From Erpobdella octoculata (Eukaryota > Annelida > Clitellata > Hirudinida > Erpobdellidae), in the NCBI GenBank assembly GCA_963978895.1, contig OZ022238.1, positions 18,952,871 through 19,016,870 of the forward strand: a stretch of 64,000 bases of DNA, given 5' to 3'. The translations under genes were made by a program, and so were the position numbers. This document shows, piece after piece, positions 41,166 through 52,180 of the stretch (position 1 is its first letter; every line of letters starts with the position of its first letter). The notes beneath the pieces were generated by a model. It saw nothing but the letters and a program-made list of their open reading frames with translations. It searched no databases and was not told the origin of the DNA.

Positions 41166-41660
41166 TTTTGAAATCTCATTGTTTTTTGCAAAAAGTTTCT
41201 CTCTAACAATCAAATAGCTTTTAAAAAGTATATTGTCTTTTGGATTCAAATGAATGGCTGCTGAGCCATACTTCACAGCAGTTTTATGCTGAGGTATAAG
41301 AAATGTTACACCACCACCTTCCTCACTTGCATTCTCAACATTTCTCATTTCAAAATTAATGATAACAGCAGGCCTATGAGTATGGATTAGCATAATTTTA
41401 ATTAAAATATGGTTCCTGAATTTAATAAAAATATCTTGAAAATCAAAAAAACTACTGCTTATACTATCTTTCACTCTTATTTCATCCAGTATCAGTTTTT
41501 CCAATTCTATAAATTTAACTTGCTTTATGTATTAATTTGAATCTGAGCATTTAAGTTGAACATCTTCTGATTCTTTGATTGCATCATGCTTTTTCTTTTG
41601 TTTTTGTAAACTTTTAGACCAGCCTTTAATTGATTGGAGCCATTCCTTATCAATACCCCA
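41166..41660 (-). pseudogene. tyrosine recombinase, middle block
   Basis: Reads DKEWLQSIKGWSKSLQKQKK near the Penelope junction, then one in-frame stop at 41534-41532, then the catalytic Arg block and VTFLIPQHKTAVKYGSAAIH. Its upstream continuation is lost at the Penelope-like insertion. Confidence 0.7.
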
Positions 41661-42266
41661 TCTTCCACTTTACTCCCTCCTCCCATTTCCCCTAATCCTT
41701 TACCTTCTCTTTTTCATTCTTCTTCTACTCCCCTCCCACAACCTTCTCTTATCCCTTCTATTCCACCTTCCAACCTCCCACCTTCTTTTCTTCCTTCCCC
41801 CTTAGTAGACATCTCTCCTATTGATAACTTAAATGATTTTTTTGGTTCCACTGTATCTATTCGCTCTCTCTTTGACGAGTGCCCCCTACCAGAAACTTTA
41901 AGACATAAGTTTCGAATAAGAGCTACGTCTTGCCCTACTGCTAAGGAAACTTTTTCATCACATTTTAATACAAAATTGCATGAAAATTATACTAACGAAA
42001 TCTCTTTACCCACCCCCAATAGGGATAATCCTTCTACTCTCTCCATTTCTCCTGTTGTTTTTTGTCCTACTGAAAATATTCCAGATATCGATAAAAATAT
42101 CACTGATAAGATTTTTGAATGTCAACATAGTGATATTTTTAATTGGTTTTTAATCACGAACACGCATCGTGAACTAAAAGAAGTCGTCTGTTACTTTGTA
42201 AAAAAATATTTGTCTTCGCATAAATGTAACCCTAAGGGTCATACATGTATGACACTGTTTACACCT
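41660..42266 (+). pseudogene. Penelope-like element, 5' coding part
   Basis: In frame from about 41634, with a Pro/Ser-rich start (STPLPQPSLIPSIPPS). It then reads SIRSLFDECPLPETLRHKFR and ends at TLFTPING, where the hAT target duplication lies. I do not recognise a domain; it probably precedes the RT in the original ORF. Confidence 0.45.
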
Positions 42267-42274
42267 ATTAATGG

Positions 42275-43346
42275 CAGAGATGTTGCGAGTACATATGGTC
42301 CGAGTACGAGTACGAGTACGAGTACCATGGTGTCGAGTACGAGTACGAGTACCATGGTATCAAGTTATCGAGTACGAGTACGAGTACTGAGGTCTCGAGT
42401 ACAAGTACGAGTACGAGTACAAGAAATTTTTAGCGAGTACTTTTCGAGTACTTTTTAAAGTCAACAAAATAATAGTTTATTCTACATCAAAAAACTATTA
42501 CATTTAAGAAAAGTTAGCGACGACGTTCTACTGGTTAAATTGAAGCTGGAATACTTAAGGCACGAAGTGCTGGGTGATACAGTTTGTCAAGGTCACTGGA
42601 ATGATTCTGCCAAAACGTTAGTGCATCATCCACATCACCAGTGATCTTCATTTCAAGATATCTGGTCAACTGTGCATCGACATCAAGGCAGGTGTCATCT
42701 AACGCCGATGAATACTTGTGAAACAACTTTGGCTTTTTGGCTGGTGGGGGTGACCCAGATGGCGGCACCAACGTAACAGCAGGTGACTGAGTAATGATGC
42801 CAAAGAGAGAATTAGTTGATTCAACAAAGAATTTAACCAGTTCTGAAAAAACACAACCAAATTTAAAAAATGCAAAATTGTGACTGCAAAGTGCAAATAT
42901 AAACGAATGTGATATTTAGAAATCTATTTTAACAACAGTGGGTACAAGAAATTCAAATTCTAAATTATGGAAATTTTGATGATTGTTAATAAGTGATTAG
43001 AAGAATAATGATACTTAAGCAGAAATAACAAAGAAAACTATTATTAAAAATTGGTACTTAGATAAAAAATATATGTTATACTAGATTATAAACGAAATAT
43101 AATCCCAAACAACTGTTTAGTAAACAAGCAAACTTTTTTTAGAGAAGGTGTCGCATATGCGAGTACGAGTACGAGTACTTATTGGAATAACGAGTACGAG
43201 TACGAGTACGAGTACTGAGTGGAATAACGAGTACGAGTACGAGTACGAGTACCAAGGTTCCGAGTACAAGTACGAGTACGAGTACTTGAAAACGGTACTC
43301 GAGTTGTACTCGAGTACGAGTACGAGTACCAAGTACTACATCTCTG
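42275..43346 (-). mobile_element. hAT element inside the Penelope-like element, perfect 8-bp TSD
   Basis: Ends cagagatgt and its inverse bound 42275-43346. ATTAATGG is repeated at 42267-42274 and 43347-43354. Both subterminal regions carry gagtac/gagtacg hexamer arrays (42285-42420 and 43160-43335) in inverted arrangement. Only a C-terminal transposase fragment remains. Confidence 0.92.
42535..42850 (-). pseudogene. hAT transposase C-terminal (dimerisation) fragment
   Basis: Reads LVKFFVESTNSLFG (about 42840) down to DVDDALTFWQNHSSDLDKLY and ALRALSIPAS, then a stop, followed in phase by PVERRR. The LxxYL...LxFWxxH...L..LA...SIPAS..PVER order is the hAT dimerisation region. The N-terminal BED finger and catalytic core are gone. 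Confidence 0.8.
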
Positions 43347-43439
43347 ATTAATGGATCGTGTTTTTTATAGAAAAGTACACAGGAATCTCTTGCCCTCGCC
43401 CTTATCTAGATGGATTCCTTAATTTAAGTTAATATATTT

Positions 43440-45154
43440 TAACCGACATAAAAAAAAGAGTACTGAAAAAAGGTACATCCTTTGTACCTTCTAAAACACT
43501 TACTAATTCCTTAATAATTGACAAATTCATTTTAAAGCAACTTCACATTAAAGATTATTTTATCAGACACACCTCATCTAACACTGTCTCTACTTTACCT
43601 CCTTTTATACGTAGCAACTGGCAGCCAGATCTTAACGACGTATCCTCTATTACCAAAAAAACTACTAACCTCCTTATGCATTCTACCCATCATGTTATCT
43701 CTTCCTTCTCTCTACCTAACTCTAATATCCATAACAATTTAAAAACTGGATTGAAATTTAATCTCTCTAAAGAGGAATGGAATGCGCTTTATTCCCTTAA
43801 AAATAATACTAATATCATTATCAGAAAGGCTGATAAAAGTAATGTTTTCGTTATCCTAAATAAGACTGATTACATAAATGAAGGCCTCTACCAGTTATCT
43901 GATTTCAGATTTTATTCACCAATTAGGAGTTCCATTAAACCAGTTGAAAAATTATCTAAATTATTAGATTGGGCACTTAAAAAACGATTAATTCCCACTA
44001 AAGTGTATAACTATTTATTACCTTCTTCTTCCTTTAAAGAACGTACTTTCTACACCCTTCCTAAAATCCATAAACCATCTGATAAATGGTTTAACTCTTC
44101 CACCCCACCTGGTAGACCTATTGTCTCCGATATAGGGTCCCCCGATTATAAAGTTAATAAATATCTAGACTATAAGTTGAAACAAATATCTACCCACTTA
44201 TCATTTATAACTAAAAACTTTTTTTCTTTTATTAAGTCCCTTTCTTCCTTTTCTCGTAGTCACCCCTGTTTTTCAACTTATCGTTTTATAACTTGTGACG
44301 TCACCTCGTTGTACACTAATATGTGTAACAAACGTAGTGTTGATATAGCTAATAATTTATGGCTCGCTTCCAACTCTAACCCTTTCTTAACTTCACTTTT
44401 AAAACATTCACTTTCTCATAACACTTTCTCTTTCTTTGGAAATCAATACATCCAAACCAATGGTTGTGCTATGGGGAAGTCTTACTCTCCCACCTTAGCC
44501 AACTTGTATTTAGAGGAATTAGATATTTTCATGGCCTCACATAATTCTACACTTTTTTATATTAGATATATTGATGATATTTTCATAATATGGAAGGAAG
44601 ATTCGTCTCTATTTTCTTCTTTGTTAAACAGTGCTAATAAGGTAGTTAAAGGTATTAATCTTACGGTGGAATTTAATAAAAAATCCATTAATTTTTTAGA
44701 TTTAACCATCTATAAAAATGATGATGGATCTCTAGGGTTCAGACCGTATTTTAAACCCAACTTCTTCCAATATCTCCATCCTTCCTCCCACCATCCTAAA
44801 CATACTTTCAAGCTAATTGTAAAATCACAATTTATAAGATTCGAGAGACTATCTTCTACTATATATGATTTTAAATTCGCTTCACTAATCTTTATCCATC
44901 ATTTAGTTAATAGAGGTTATAAATACTTATCTATAAAAAGACAATATAAATCTATTCTTAATAATTTCCCAAATCTCATTCCTAAACCCCCTTTATTAAA
45001 TAACAATATTTATGTAGTAAGTAACTTAGATAAATTATCTTCTAATATTTTTTCTAAAACAGTAGAAATAATTAGAAAGAATGAGTTATTTAATGATTAT
45101 AAAATCATTAATTCCACTACTTGTGGAAAAAATTTTCTTAGACTCCTATTCTAA
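43440..45154 (+). CDS. Penelope-like reverse transcriptase
   Basis: The frame is open from about 43440 (LKKGTSFVPSKTLTNS); the ATG at 43676 is internal. RT landmarks are TFYTLPKIHKP (about 44050), GRPIVSDIGS (about 44110), ITCDVTSLYTN (motif A, about 44290), NGCAMGKSYSPTLANLYLEE (motif B, about 44460), IRYIDDIFIIW (YIDD, about 44560) and INFLDLTIY (about 44690). KIHK and DVTSLYTN are diagnostic of Penelope-like and telomerase-related RTs. It ends at TTCGKNFLRLLF, with no GIY-YIG endonuclease. The stretch is intact, so this copy was recently active or its RT is little decayed. Confidence 0.88.
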
Positions 45155-45310
45155 CACGTAATATTTTCACTTCAACACTATTTTTCTTTTTCCCCCCTAT
45201 TTTTCCTTCTCCTCCCTTCTCTTCTTACTCTTCTGAAATTGTATGTATTATTAGAATTATGTTTATTTTCAATTTTTTATTCATGCAGGTATATATATAT
45301 AGTATGTATG

Positions 45311-45313
<3 letters not shown>

Positions 45314-45396
<83 letters not shown>
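45314..45396. repeat. (TA)n in Penelope-like 3' UTR
   Basis: A pure (TA)n followed by a short (TATG)n, between the RT stop and the hammerhead-like motif. Confidence 0.9.
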
Positions 45397-45402
<6 letters not shown>

Positions 45403-45539
45403 ATATGTATGTATGTATGTTATGTTTTATCGTGTTTTTACTTTTTATTTTTTATTATTTTATTATTACTCTTTTTTGTCTTTTTCCGGGTTTGTTTACC
45501 TGACTTTTTATTTGTTCATTTTTTAATCAATAAAAATCT

Positions 45540-45567
45540 CTGATGAAGGTTGACTGACCAGCCGAAA
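45540..45567 (+). ncRNA. hammerhead-ribozyme-like core in the Penelope-like 3' region
   Basis: CTGATGA (45540-45546) and GAAA (45564-45567) flank ggttg-actgac-cagcc, a 5-bp stem with one G-U pair and a 6-nt loop. This is the arrangement of the hammerhead conserved core and stem II. Stems I and III are not convincing by eye. Hammerhead motifs are documented in Penelope-like elements; here it is a candidate. Confidence 0.4.
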
Positions 45568-45679
45568 GCTTAGATACCAAAAAAAATTTTTCACTTGACG
45601 TGATATACTTCTGGTGTATTTTTTAAAGTTTGAGTAAGTTGATTGGTATTTTGATTTTTCTTTTTTAGATTTGACGGAT

Positions 45680-46367
45680 ACTTATTACATTTTAGTCAAA
45701 GAATTTAAATATGTTAATAAAGAAGAAGCTTTCACATTCTTGTTTTTGTTTGGCATAATTTGTACGAAGGTTCCAGATACAAATTAAAAAAAATTTTTTT
45801 GTTGAATGTTTTGTTAGTTTTGCCTGTTCTTTTCAGCATATCAACAACATGTCTTTTCATCTCATCTGCTCGCACGTGACATCCCCCATCCAAAGATGAC
45901 ACATAATCTTCAAAGTCATTCATCAGCTCCATTAAACCAACTTCATCAGTATCCAAGATTGAAGAATCACAGTCTGATTCATCATTGATTGATGTTGTTT
46001 CTTCACCTTCTGAGAAATCATTTAATTTCTCAGAAGTATCAGGTAAAGAAACATTACCAACGGTTGGCAAAATATTAGATACTTTTTCTCTTTCGCACTT
46101 CATCACAATATCACCAACTTCTTCGACATTCACTTTGTGAATATTTCTCAAATGTTCGTGAATTCTTATCACTTTCAGTCCACAAAAAAGACATTTTCTT
46201 CTCCTTCTTTTGTTTGAAGAAATTCTTCTTCTATAGTTACATCTTAGACTCAGCAGTTCTTTAACATTTTCTACCTTGTGAACCTCTTTAAGGTGGCGAC
46301 TCAAGTGTAACACAACAGAATCACATTTCGGACATTTCTGTTTTGTCCGTTTCCTGCAAATAACCAT
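45680..46367 (-). pseudogene. tyrosine recombinase, N-terminal zinc-finger block
   Basis: Starts at ATG 46367. The open frame runs to 45732, with the two C2H2 fingers in the first 75 residues. A second frame (NVKASSLLTYLNSLTKM) extends to about 45680, suggesting a frameshift just before the Penelope-like insertion. Confidence 0.7.
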
Positions 46368-46937
46368 TTGAAAATATTACAGATTGATATAATTACAGCA
46401 ACTTTTTTTCTAAAATTTGGACCTTATATAATTTCTGCAAAATTTGCTTTTAAATTATACAACACATGTTTTTGCATCTATATTAATACATGGACTTCTA
46501 TATAATAGTAACTGGACGGTCAGCCAAATCATTCTGAGCTGTTGTATTGTACCCAGTTGATCCCCTATCTATTTAGCTATTCCTGTTCGAGTAGTTCGGT
46601 CTGCTTTTGGATTTATTGTTATAAAGCGTGTATTGATTATTTTTAACATTGATATATTTAATAATATTTATTGTTGAAATTACGCATTAAAGACTACGCT
46701 TTCAAAGACAACAAACCGGAAATTTCTTTTCGATTATTTGTGTAATGGTTATACAGACACGTATCATTGATGAAATCACCAGTCATACTGTATACTTAAT
46801 AATCGATTCAACGGACAACTTAAAAAACCATTTTCATCAACAAAATTTTCTAATAACTTTGACTTTACTACCAATAACTATAATTGTTATGATTTTAAAT
46901 TCTTACATTTACTTTATCTTTATTTTTTATGATGTAA
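46368..46937. other. no gene seen
   Basis: Upstream flank of the broken recombinase gene. AT-rich; no promoter or terminus recognised. Confidence 0.4.
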
Positions 46938-48208
46938 TCTATATATATAAAAATCTCGTGTCATAGTGTTTGAAATTGAACTCCTCCGAAACGGCTGAAC
47001 CGATTCTTATGAAATTTTTTGTGTACATTTGGTATGTCTGAGGATAGGTCCTAGGCTATTAAGAATATTTTTTTTAAATTATTTAAAAAGCTATTTTGGA
47101 CAAACAATGAGGTGCAATTATGTCCTTTTTATAGGAAAATGCAACAGATAGACAGATATTCCTGATATATATATATATGTGTGTGTGTGTGTGCGTGCGT
47201 GTGTGTGTGTTATTTTTATCTTTGTTACAAATGTACCGTTTCCTTTAAAAGTAACTTAATCAAATGTCATAACCTAAATTACTTTCATCAAATATCAACT
47301 TAGTTGTCGTCACTTGCCAAATAAAACTTTACATTAAGGATAAATTGACGGGAGAGCAAGCAGAACGTGAAAACAAGCGGAAACGGGATAGTAAACGGGA
47401 ACGGGAGAGCAAACGGGAACGGTAGAGCAAGCGGGCAAGGAAACGGGAGCAAGAGAGGAAGAAGGATAGAAAAACTTTCAAAAACCCGGGCATTGTACAC
47501 TCGATTGCTGTTTGAGATTGATTTTTTTTAATTGTCATAATTTTGTACATTAAACTCTTAGTAAAAAAAAAACAAAATAATTTAAAGGGCAAAACAACGT
47601 TTGCTGGGTCAGTGTGAGAAGCGTGCCCCGACGTTAACTACCAACAAACACTTTATTTGAAGAAGTTCAAGAAGCAACTTTATTAAATTTTAAAAAGCAA
47701 GCAGGAACGAGTTTAACTTTAAATTAGATAAAACCACGTGGAAACAGTCGCGCAGGACTTGTCCTCTTAACAAATACGAGCCTCTCACACACACGAACCG
47801 AGAGAGAGAGAACATCAGAGGTGTCTCCCTTATATAAGGAAAAATAGTTACGTAATCCGAATCCACCACTCTGATTGGTCGATAAAAATGAATAGTCGAT
47901 AAACCGATATAAACAAATACTAAACATATAATTAGCTCCCTAAATCTCGACCGCGAAGATATCAAATTTTAACAACTTATAAACATATATATAAACTATA
48001 ATCCACGAGATTATTATAATTAAATAATCGGTAGAAATCTTGATATATTAAGAAATATACACCCATATTAATTGCGGGAATTAATATGCGCTCTGATTGG
48101 CTCGTTGAAACAAAGGAACGACGTGGCAAGATAGAAGATACTAAATAATATTTCTAGAAATAAAATAAAATAAAAAGAAGGGGGGGTCCAGCACTGACAG
48201 TCAGCTAG
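46938..48208 (+). mobile_element. Helitron interrupted by a solo LTR
   Basis: The 5' end is TC at 46938 (after A): TCTATATATATAAAAATCTC, then ctccgaaacggctgaacc. The 3' end is gcaaaacaacgtttgctggg + tcag + CTAG (48205-48208), followed by T. The tcag/CTAG end is split by the solo LTR at 47613-48199. A worn gagcgggaacg array (47350-47460) with cccgggcattg marks another truncated Helitron tail inside. Confidence 0.65.
47613..48199. repeat. solo LTR with 5-bp TSD
   Basis: Starts TGTGAGAAGC and ends CACTGACA (TG...CA). GTCAG is duplicated at 47608-47612 and 48200-48204. A TATA-like tatataagg lies near 47832. The ends, the TSD and the absence of coding sequence mark a 587-bp solo LTR formed by LTR-LTR recombination. 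Orientation is not established. Confidence 0.8.
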
Positions 48209-48284
48209 TATTTTTATAGTTTTTGGTTTAATAAAATATTTTTGTTTTATCTCAAAACAGTGTTGTGTTTTTCACTCCACATAA

Positions 48285-48478
48285 TCTATATATATAAAAA
48301 TGAATGTTTGTATATATGTATATATGTATGTTAATGTCCTTTATGCATTGCTACACCATTCATCCGATCGTAATGAAATTTTCACACAACCTTGAGAGTC
48401 AAGGGGTCAAATAAAAAAAAAAAAATTTGAAATCCGTCACAAAATGAGCGGAGCGGAGCGGGTGAGCGAGCGGGAACT
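48285..48478 (+). mobile_element. Helitron 5' head
   Basis: TCTATATATATAAAAATGAA after A, through cattcatccgatcgtaatg, cttgagagtcaagg and the gagcggagcgggtgagcgag block. Same family as 27158 and 28930. Confidence 0.75.
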
Positions 48479-48565
48479 ATATATATATGTATGTGCGTAT
48501 GTATGTGTGTATGTATGTATGTGTATGTGCATGTATGTGTGTCTGTGTGTGTGTTTATGTATGTA

Positions 48566-48845
48566 CTAGCGGAGATACCCGGCGTTGCCCGGGTTTTTTA
48601 GAGGTTTTTCTAATGTTTGTCTCTTTCTCTCCCGTTTCCTTTCCCACCTGCTTTCCCACTCCCGTTCGCTTTCCCGTTTTCGGTCGTTTTCCCGCTCCCG
48701 GTCGCTTTACCACTCCCGGTCGCTTTCCCGCTCACGTTTGCTCTCCCATTCCCGCTCACGCTTGCTTTTCCGTTCCCGCTCGCTGTCCGTTCCGGGTCGC
48801 TTTCCCGTTTCTATAATAGACAAACTAACCCACAAACATTCATAT
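48566..48845 (-). mobile_element. Helitron 3' end
   Basis: CTAG at 48569-48566 (minus), the hairpin cccgggcaacgccggg (minus reading), then the purine array and cgtttctataatagacaaac. It matches 30897-31288 in inverse orientation, with fewer array units. Confidence 0.8.
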
Positions 48846-48869
48846 ATATATATATATATAGTCTTAGCA

Positions 48870-49371
48870 AATCTATTTTACGTTTTATAGGCTAACAGAA
48901 GTTATGAAAGAATGGAAAAGAAAAAATGAGCGTGAACGGGAGAGCAACCGTGACCGGGAATGGGAGAGCAAGCATGACCGGGAACGGGAGAGCAAGCGTG
49001 AGCGGGAACGGGAAAGCGACCGGGAACGGGAAAGCGACCGGGAACGGAAAAGCCACCTGGAACGGGAAAGCGACCGGGAACAGGAAAGCGACCGGGAACG
49101 GGAAAGCGACCGGGAACGCGGAAAGCGACCGGGAACGCGGAAAGCGACTGGAATCGGGAGAGCAAGCTTGGAAGGAAACGCGAGCAAAAGAGAAAATCGA
49201 TAACAAAACTTCTGAGCGGGAAAGCGAACGGGAGCTGGAAAACGACCGAGAGCGGAAAAGCGACCGGGAACGCGACGAAAACGGGAAAGTGGAGAAGGAA
49301 ACGGGAGCGAGAGAGACAAACATTAGAAAAACCTCTAAAAAACCCCGGGCAACGCCGGGTAACCCCGCTAG
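48870..49371 (+). mobile_element. Helitron 3' portion with long purine array
   Basis: Begins with tctattttacgttttatagg (as at 34010). It then has a gaacgggaaagcgaccgg array (48930-49290), aaaaacctctaaaaaacccc, hairpin ccccgggcaacgccgggt and CTAG at 49368-49371 followed by T. Confidence 0.85.
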
Positions 49372-49598
49372 TTTATCTATAAATCATACTTATAATGAAG
49401 CATTAGGCAGTCATGGGACCAACTGGATAAAAGGCTATTTTTGGCTCACCATGATCAATGCTATTATATAGAAGTCCATGATTAATATAAACATTAAATT
49501 AGCAAATTAAATTTTTTATCATCTCCAATAAACATAAATTAAGATTCTTCCATTTTGCATATTTTAAAATCAATCAAAATGATTTTATATAAAGCTAT

Positions 49599-51235
49599 TT
49601 ACGTGTAGACGTTCAAGAGCGTCGTCCATGAACTAATTGAAAAAAAAAATCTTCAGCCCACAGGGCAAATCAGTGAGTGAAGATAAAGTAGTTAGAGAAG
49701 GTGGAAGAGAATTCCAGAGGAAAGGGCCAGAGTAGTAAAAAGAGCCCTTAGCAAAAGAATGCCTAACCAAGACAGTAGACAAAGAGTTGAAAATAGAAGA
49801 TCATAGTCATAGTCTGAGAGGATTTTTAATGACAGATTTTAAATATACCTATTTATTAATTTTTTAAAGAGTGTAACAAAAATTGTCATGATTATTAGAA
49901 TTTCATATGAAGAATATGTTAATTGTATTCTACTCTTTATAGTTATAAATAAAGGCAAGTAAACCAGGTAACCATAACCTAATTCTCATTTTAACTCGAA
50001 TAAATAGTTTTTATCAACATTATAATAAACTTAATATTAAACAAACCTTAATGGCTGACCAATACTTTTCTGGGAAGTTCCAGCATTTATCTTGAAAAAA
50101 ATTACAAACTCAAAATATAAAAAGCCATTATAAATGCTATAATAAAATGATTTTATCTTGTTATCATGATGTAGTGTAAATACTTCAGTTTCTTCTGTTT
50201 TTTCATCATCCTATTAACATTATCATGAATGATGACGATTAAAAATAAAATTTTTTTATTTTAAAGGAAGGTAAGATCTACCTCGCTGTCAGGATCTGAA
50301 AATGAGAGCTCTGATTTTTCCGATATGTTGTCATCCTTCATAAAATGAATATCATAAGAATTTAAAAAAATGTTTTTACAAAAGATAGCTTTTTTGTGAA
50401 ACGTTACCAAATATATCAAGTATCTGGACATTTTTTTTAGCTTTTTTTCACAATGGTGAAAATTTTAACTAAATATTAATAAAAAAACCTAATTAATTTT
50501 ATTAAAGAATGAAAAATAATAATGTGATATCCAAAAATAAACTACTGACATTTATTTCAAGATTAATTATAAAAATTAAAATTAAAACATAATAACAAAG
50601 CTAAATTATCATACAAGCAAATTTTTCTTCACTTTCTTTACTTTCTTCTTTTGGTCTTTCAGTGAAGAAGCTTTTCTTTTCTTTAAGTTTTTTCTAATAA
50701 TTTCTTCATCATCCTATTAACATTATCATGAATTATGACCATTAAAAATCAAATTTTGTTATTTTAAAGAAAGGTGAGATCTACCTCGCTGTCAGGATCT
50801 GACAATAACAGCTCTGATTTTTCTGATATATTGTCATTCTTGATAAAATGAATATATTAAGAATTGAAAAAACGATTTTCAAAAGATAGCTTTTTGTGAA
50901 AAGTTGCCAAATATATGAAGTATCTGGATTTTTTTAGCTTTTTCACAATGGTGAAAATGTTAACTAAATATTAATAAAAAAAACCTAATTAATTTTATTA
51001 AAGAATGAAAAATAATAATGTGATATCCAAAAATAGACTACTGACATTTATTTCAAGATTAATTATACAAATTAGAATTAAAAGATATTAACAAAGCTAA
51101 ATTATCATACAAGCAAATTTTTCTTCACTTTTTTTATTTTCTTCTTTTTGTCTATCATTAAAAAAGCTTCTCTTTTCTTTAAGTTTTTTGAATAATTTCT
51201 TCAGAGACTTTGGACTTAATTTTATCAAAATCCAT
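49599..51235 (-). CDS. candidate multi-exon gene with tandemly duplicated exons
   Basis: On the minus strand, exons with GT-AG boundaries can be drawn at 50838-50785 and 50335-50282 (54 nt each, NDNISEKSEL...SDPDSE), 50210-50184 (DDEKTEETE), 50090-50047 (INAGTSQKSIGQPL) and a terminal 49632-49599. The phases 0, 0, 0, 2 are compatible. A sister terminal exon, 50713-50609, is Lys-rich (KKRKASSLKDQKKKVKKVKK) and ends in TGA. An ATG exon may start at 51235 (MDFDKIKSKVSEE). The unit 50700-51130 is a tandem duplicate of 50210-50640. I do not recognise the product; it is acidic, then basic. It could instead be a duplicated non-coding repeat. Confidence 0.33.
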
Positions 51236-51239
51236 TTTG

Positions 51240-52180
51240 CAAAATGATTTATACTGAAAAATAAAAAATAGGTATTTAATTCTGTTCTGTGGCTACAATT
51301 ATACTACAATATATTTCCAATGCAAGCTAAGACAAGCTAGCTAAGTCCTGTTAACTATTAACTTAGACTTAAACCACTAATTAACTACTATACTACTATA
51401 CTATACTTTATATTAGGTATACTTCTTACTAGTATACACAAAAATAAGTTCATGCAATAATATAATAAGACAAATCGAAACTTAACTAATAATAAATTAT
51501 ATTTGTTTGAATTTTTAAAACACTGACGAAATCAATTCATTGAATAATAACGCGGGAACATAACCACCAGATAACGTTCCCGATGTTTTTTTTTTAAAGT
51601 TACAGCTATTTATAATAAGGTAAAGTTTTCCACGGACGGATTAATACATAATTCTCGGCTATAATTAACTATAAACACGATTAAAAGTAAACACTAGTTT
51701 AAAAATTATGATAAATAGTATAAGTAATTTATTTAAAATGGGAAAATGTCATATAAAAAAATAAGTAATGTAATTATAATTTATGTACGTTTGAGTTTTA
51801 AGGAAAAGTTTAAACGAAGGATTTGAAGGAAAAGTTTAAACGACGCAAATACACAATGTTCGCTTGCAAATATTCAAATTTCGACGTTGCTTCGAATAAA
51901 CTACTTTTTTTAACATTTATTTTTTAGTTTTTCTTCATTAAAAATTTGAAATTTTGTTTATTTAAAGAAGTTAACTTAGTTTAATAATTTCCAATTTTCT
52001 TACTTCTTGCAAACCGTCCCGAGTTACCAGGCGGTGAGTCCGGGTGAGTTTTAAAATTTTAATGGAATTTTTATTTACAACTGATAGTTTGTTTTTTAAA
52101 TAAAATTTTATTATAAACTAATTTTATTTATTTTTTATTCATTTCATTCATACGATCGGGGAACTGTGTTTTTATCGACA
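51240..52180. other. no gene seen; possible outer TIR of a large element
   Basis: aaggtaaagttttccacgga at about 51619 is the approximate inverse of ccgtccgtgggaaaccttac at about 55357, so these may be ends of an element of about 3.75 kb that encloses the Foldback-like structure. Otherwise AT-rich. Confidence 0.35.

Larger units (their letters stand above)
41650..45640 (+). mobile_element. Penelope-like retroelement, hAT-interrupted
   Basis: The element inserted in the opposite orientation to the tyrosine recombinase gene. The order is a proline-rich 5' coding part (41660-42266), a hAT insertion, then the RT (43440-45154), a pyrimidine-rich and (TA)n-bearing 3' UTR, and a hammerhead-like motif. 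No GIY-YIG endonuclease follows the RT, unlike canonical Penelope elements. Both ends are approximate, since no TSD was recognised. Confidence 0.8.
37804..46367 (-). pseudogene. Crypton-like tyrosine recombinase gene, split by two retroelements
   Basis: The minus-strand gene survives in three blocks: 46367-45680, 41660-41166 and 38243-37804. The N-terminal block has two C2H2 fingers, CPKCDS..LHLSRHLKEVH and CLFCGL..RIHEHLRNIH, then an acidic linker and a DDFEDYV-type core-binding start. The middle block has the first catalytic Arg region (HRPAVIINFEMRNVEN) and the HKTA motif. The C-terminal block has TANKIRKLAAT (box II Arg), MGHST and the catalytic Tyr in AEHHYTKI. These elements define tyrosine recombinases of the Crypton type. 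A stop at 41534-41532 and the loss of the region between blocks 1 and 2 show it is broken. Whether it was a transposon or a domesticated gene is unclear. Confidence 0.75.

Noticed and set aside
48487..49471. PxPVAFPFPVAF-type frames resembling proline-rich proteins
   Set aside because: Antisense reading of Helitron tail arrays; no start, stop or splice logic.
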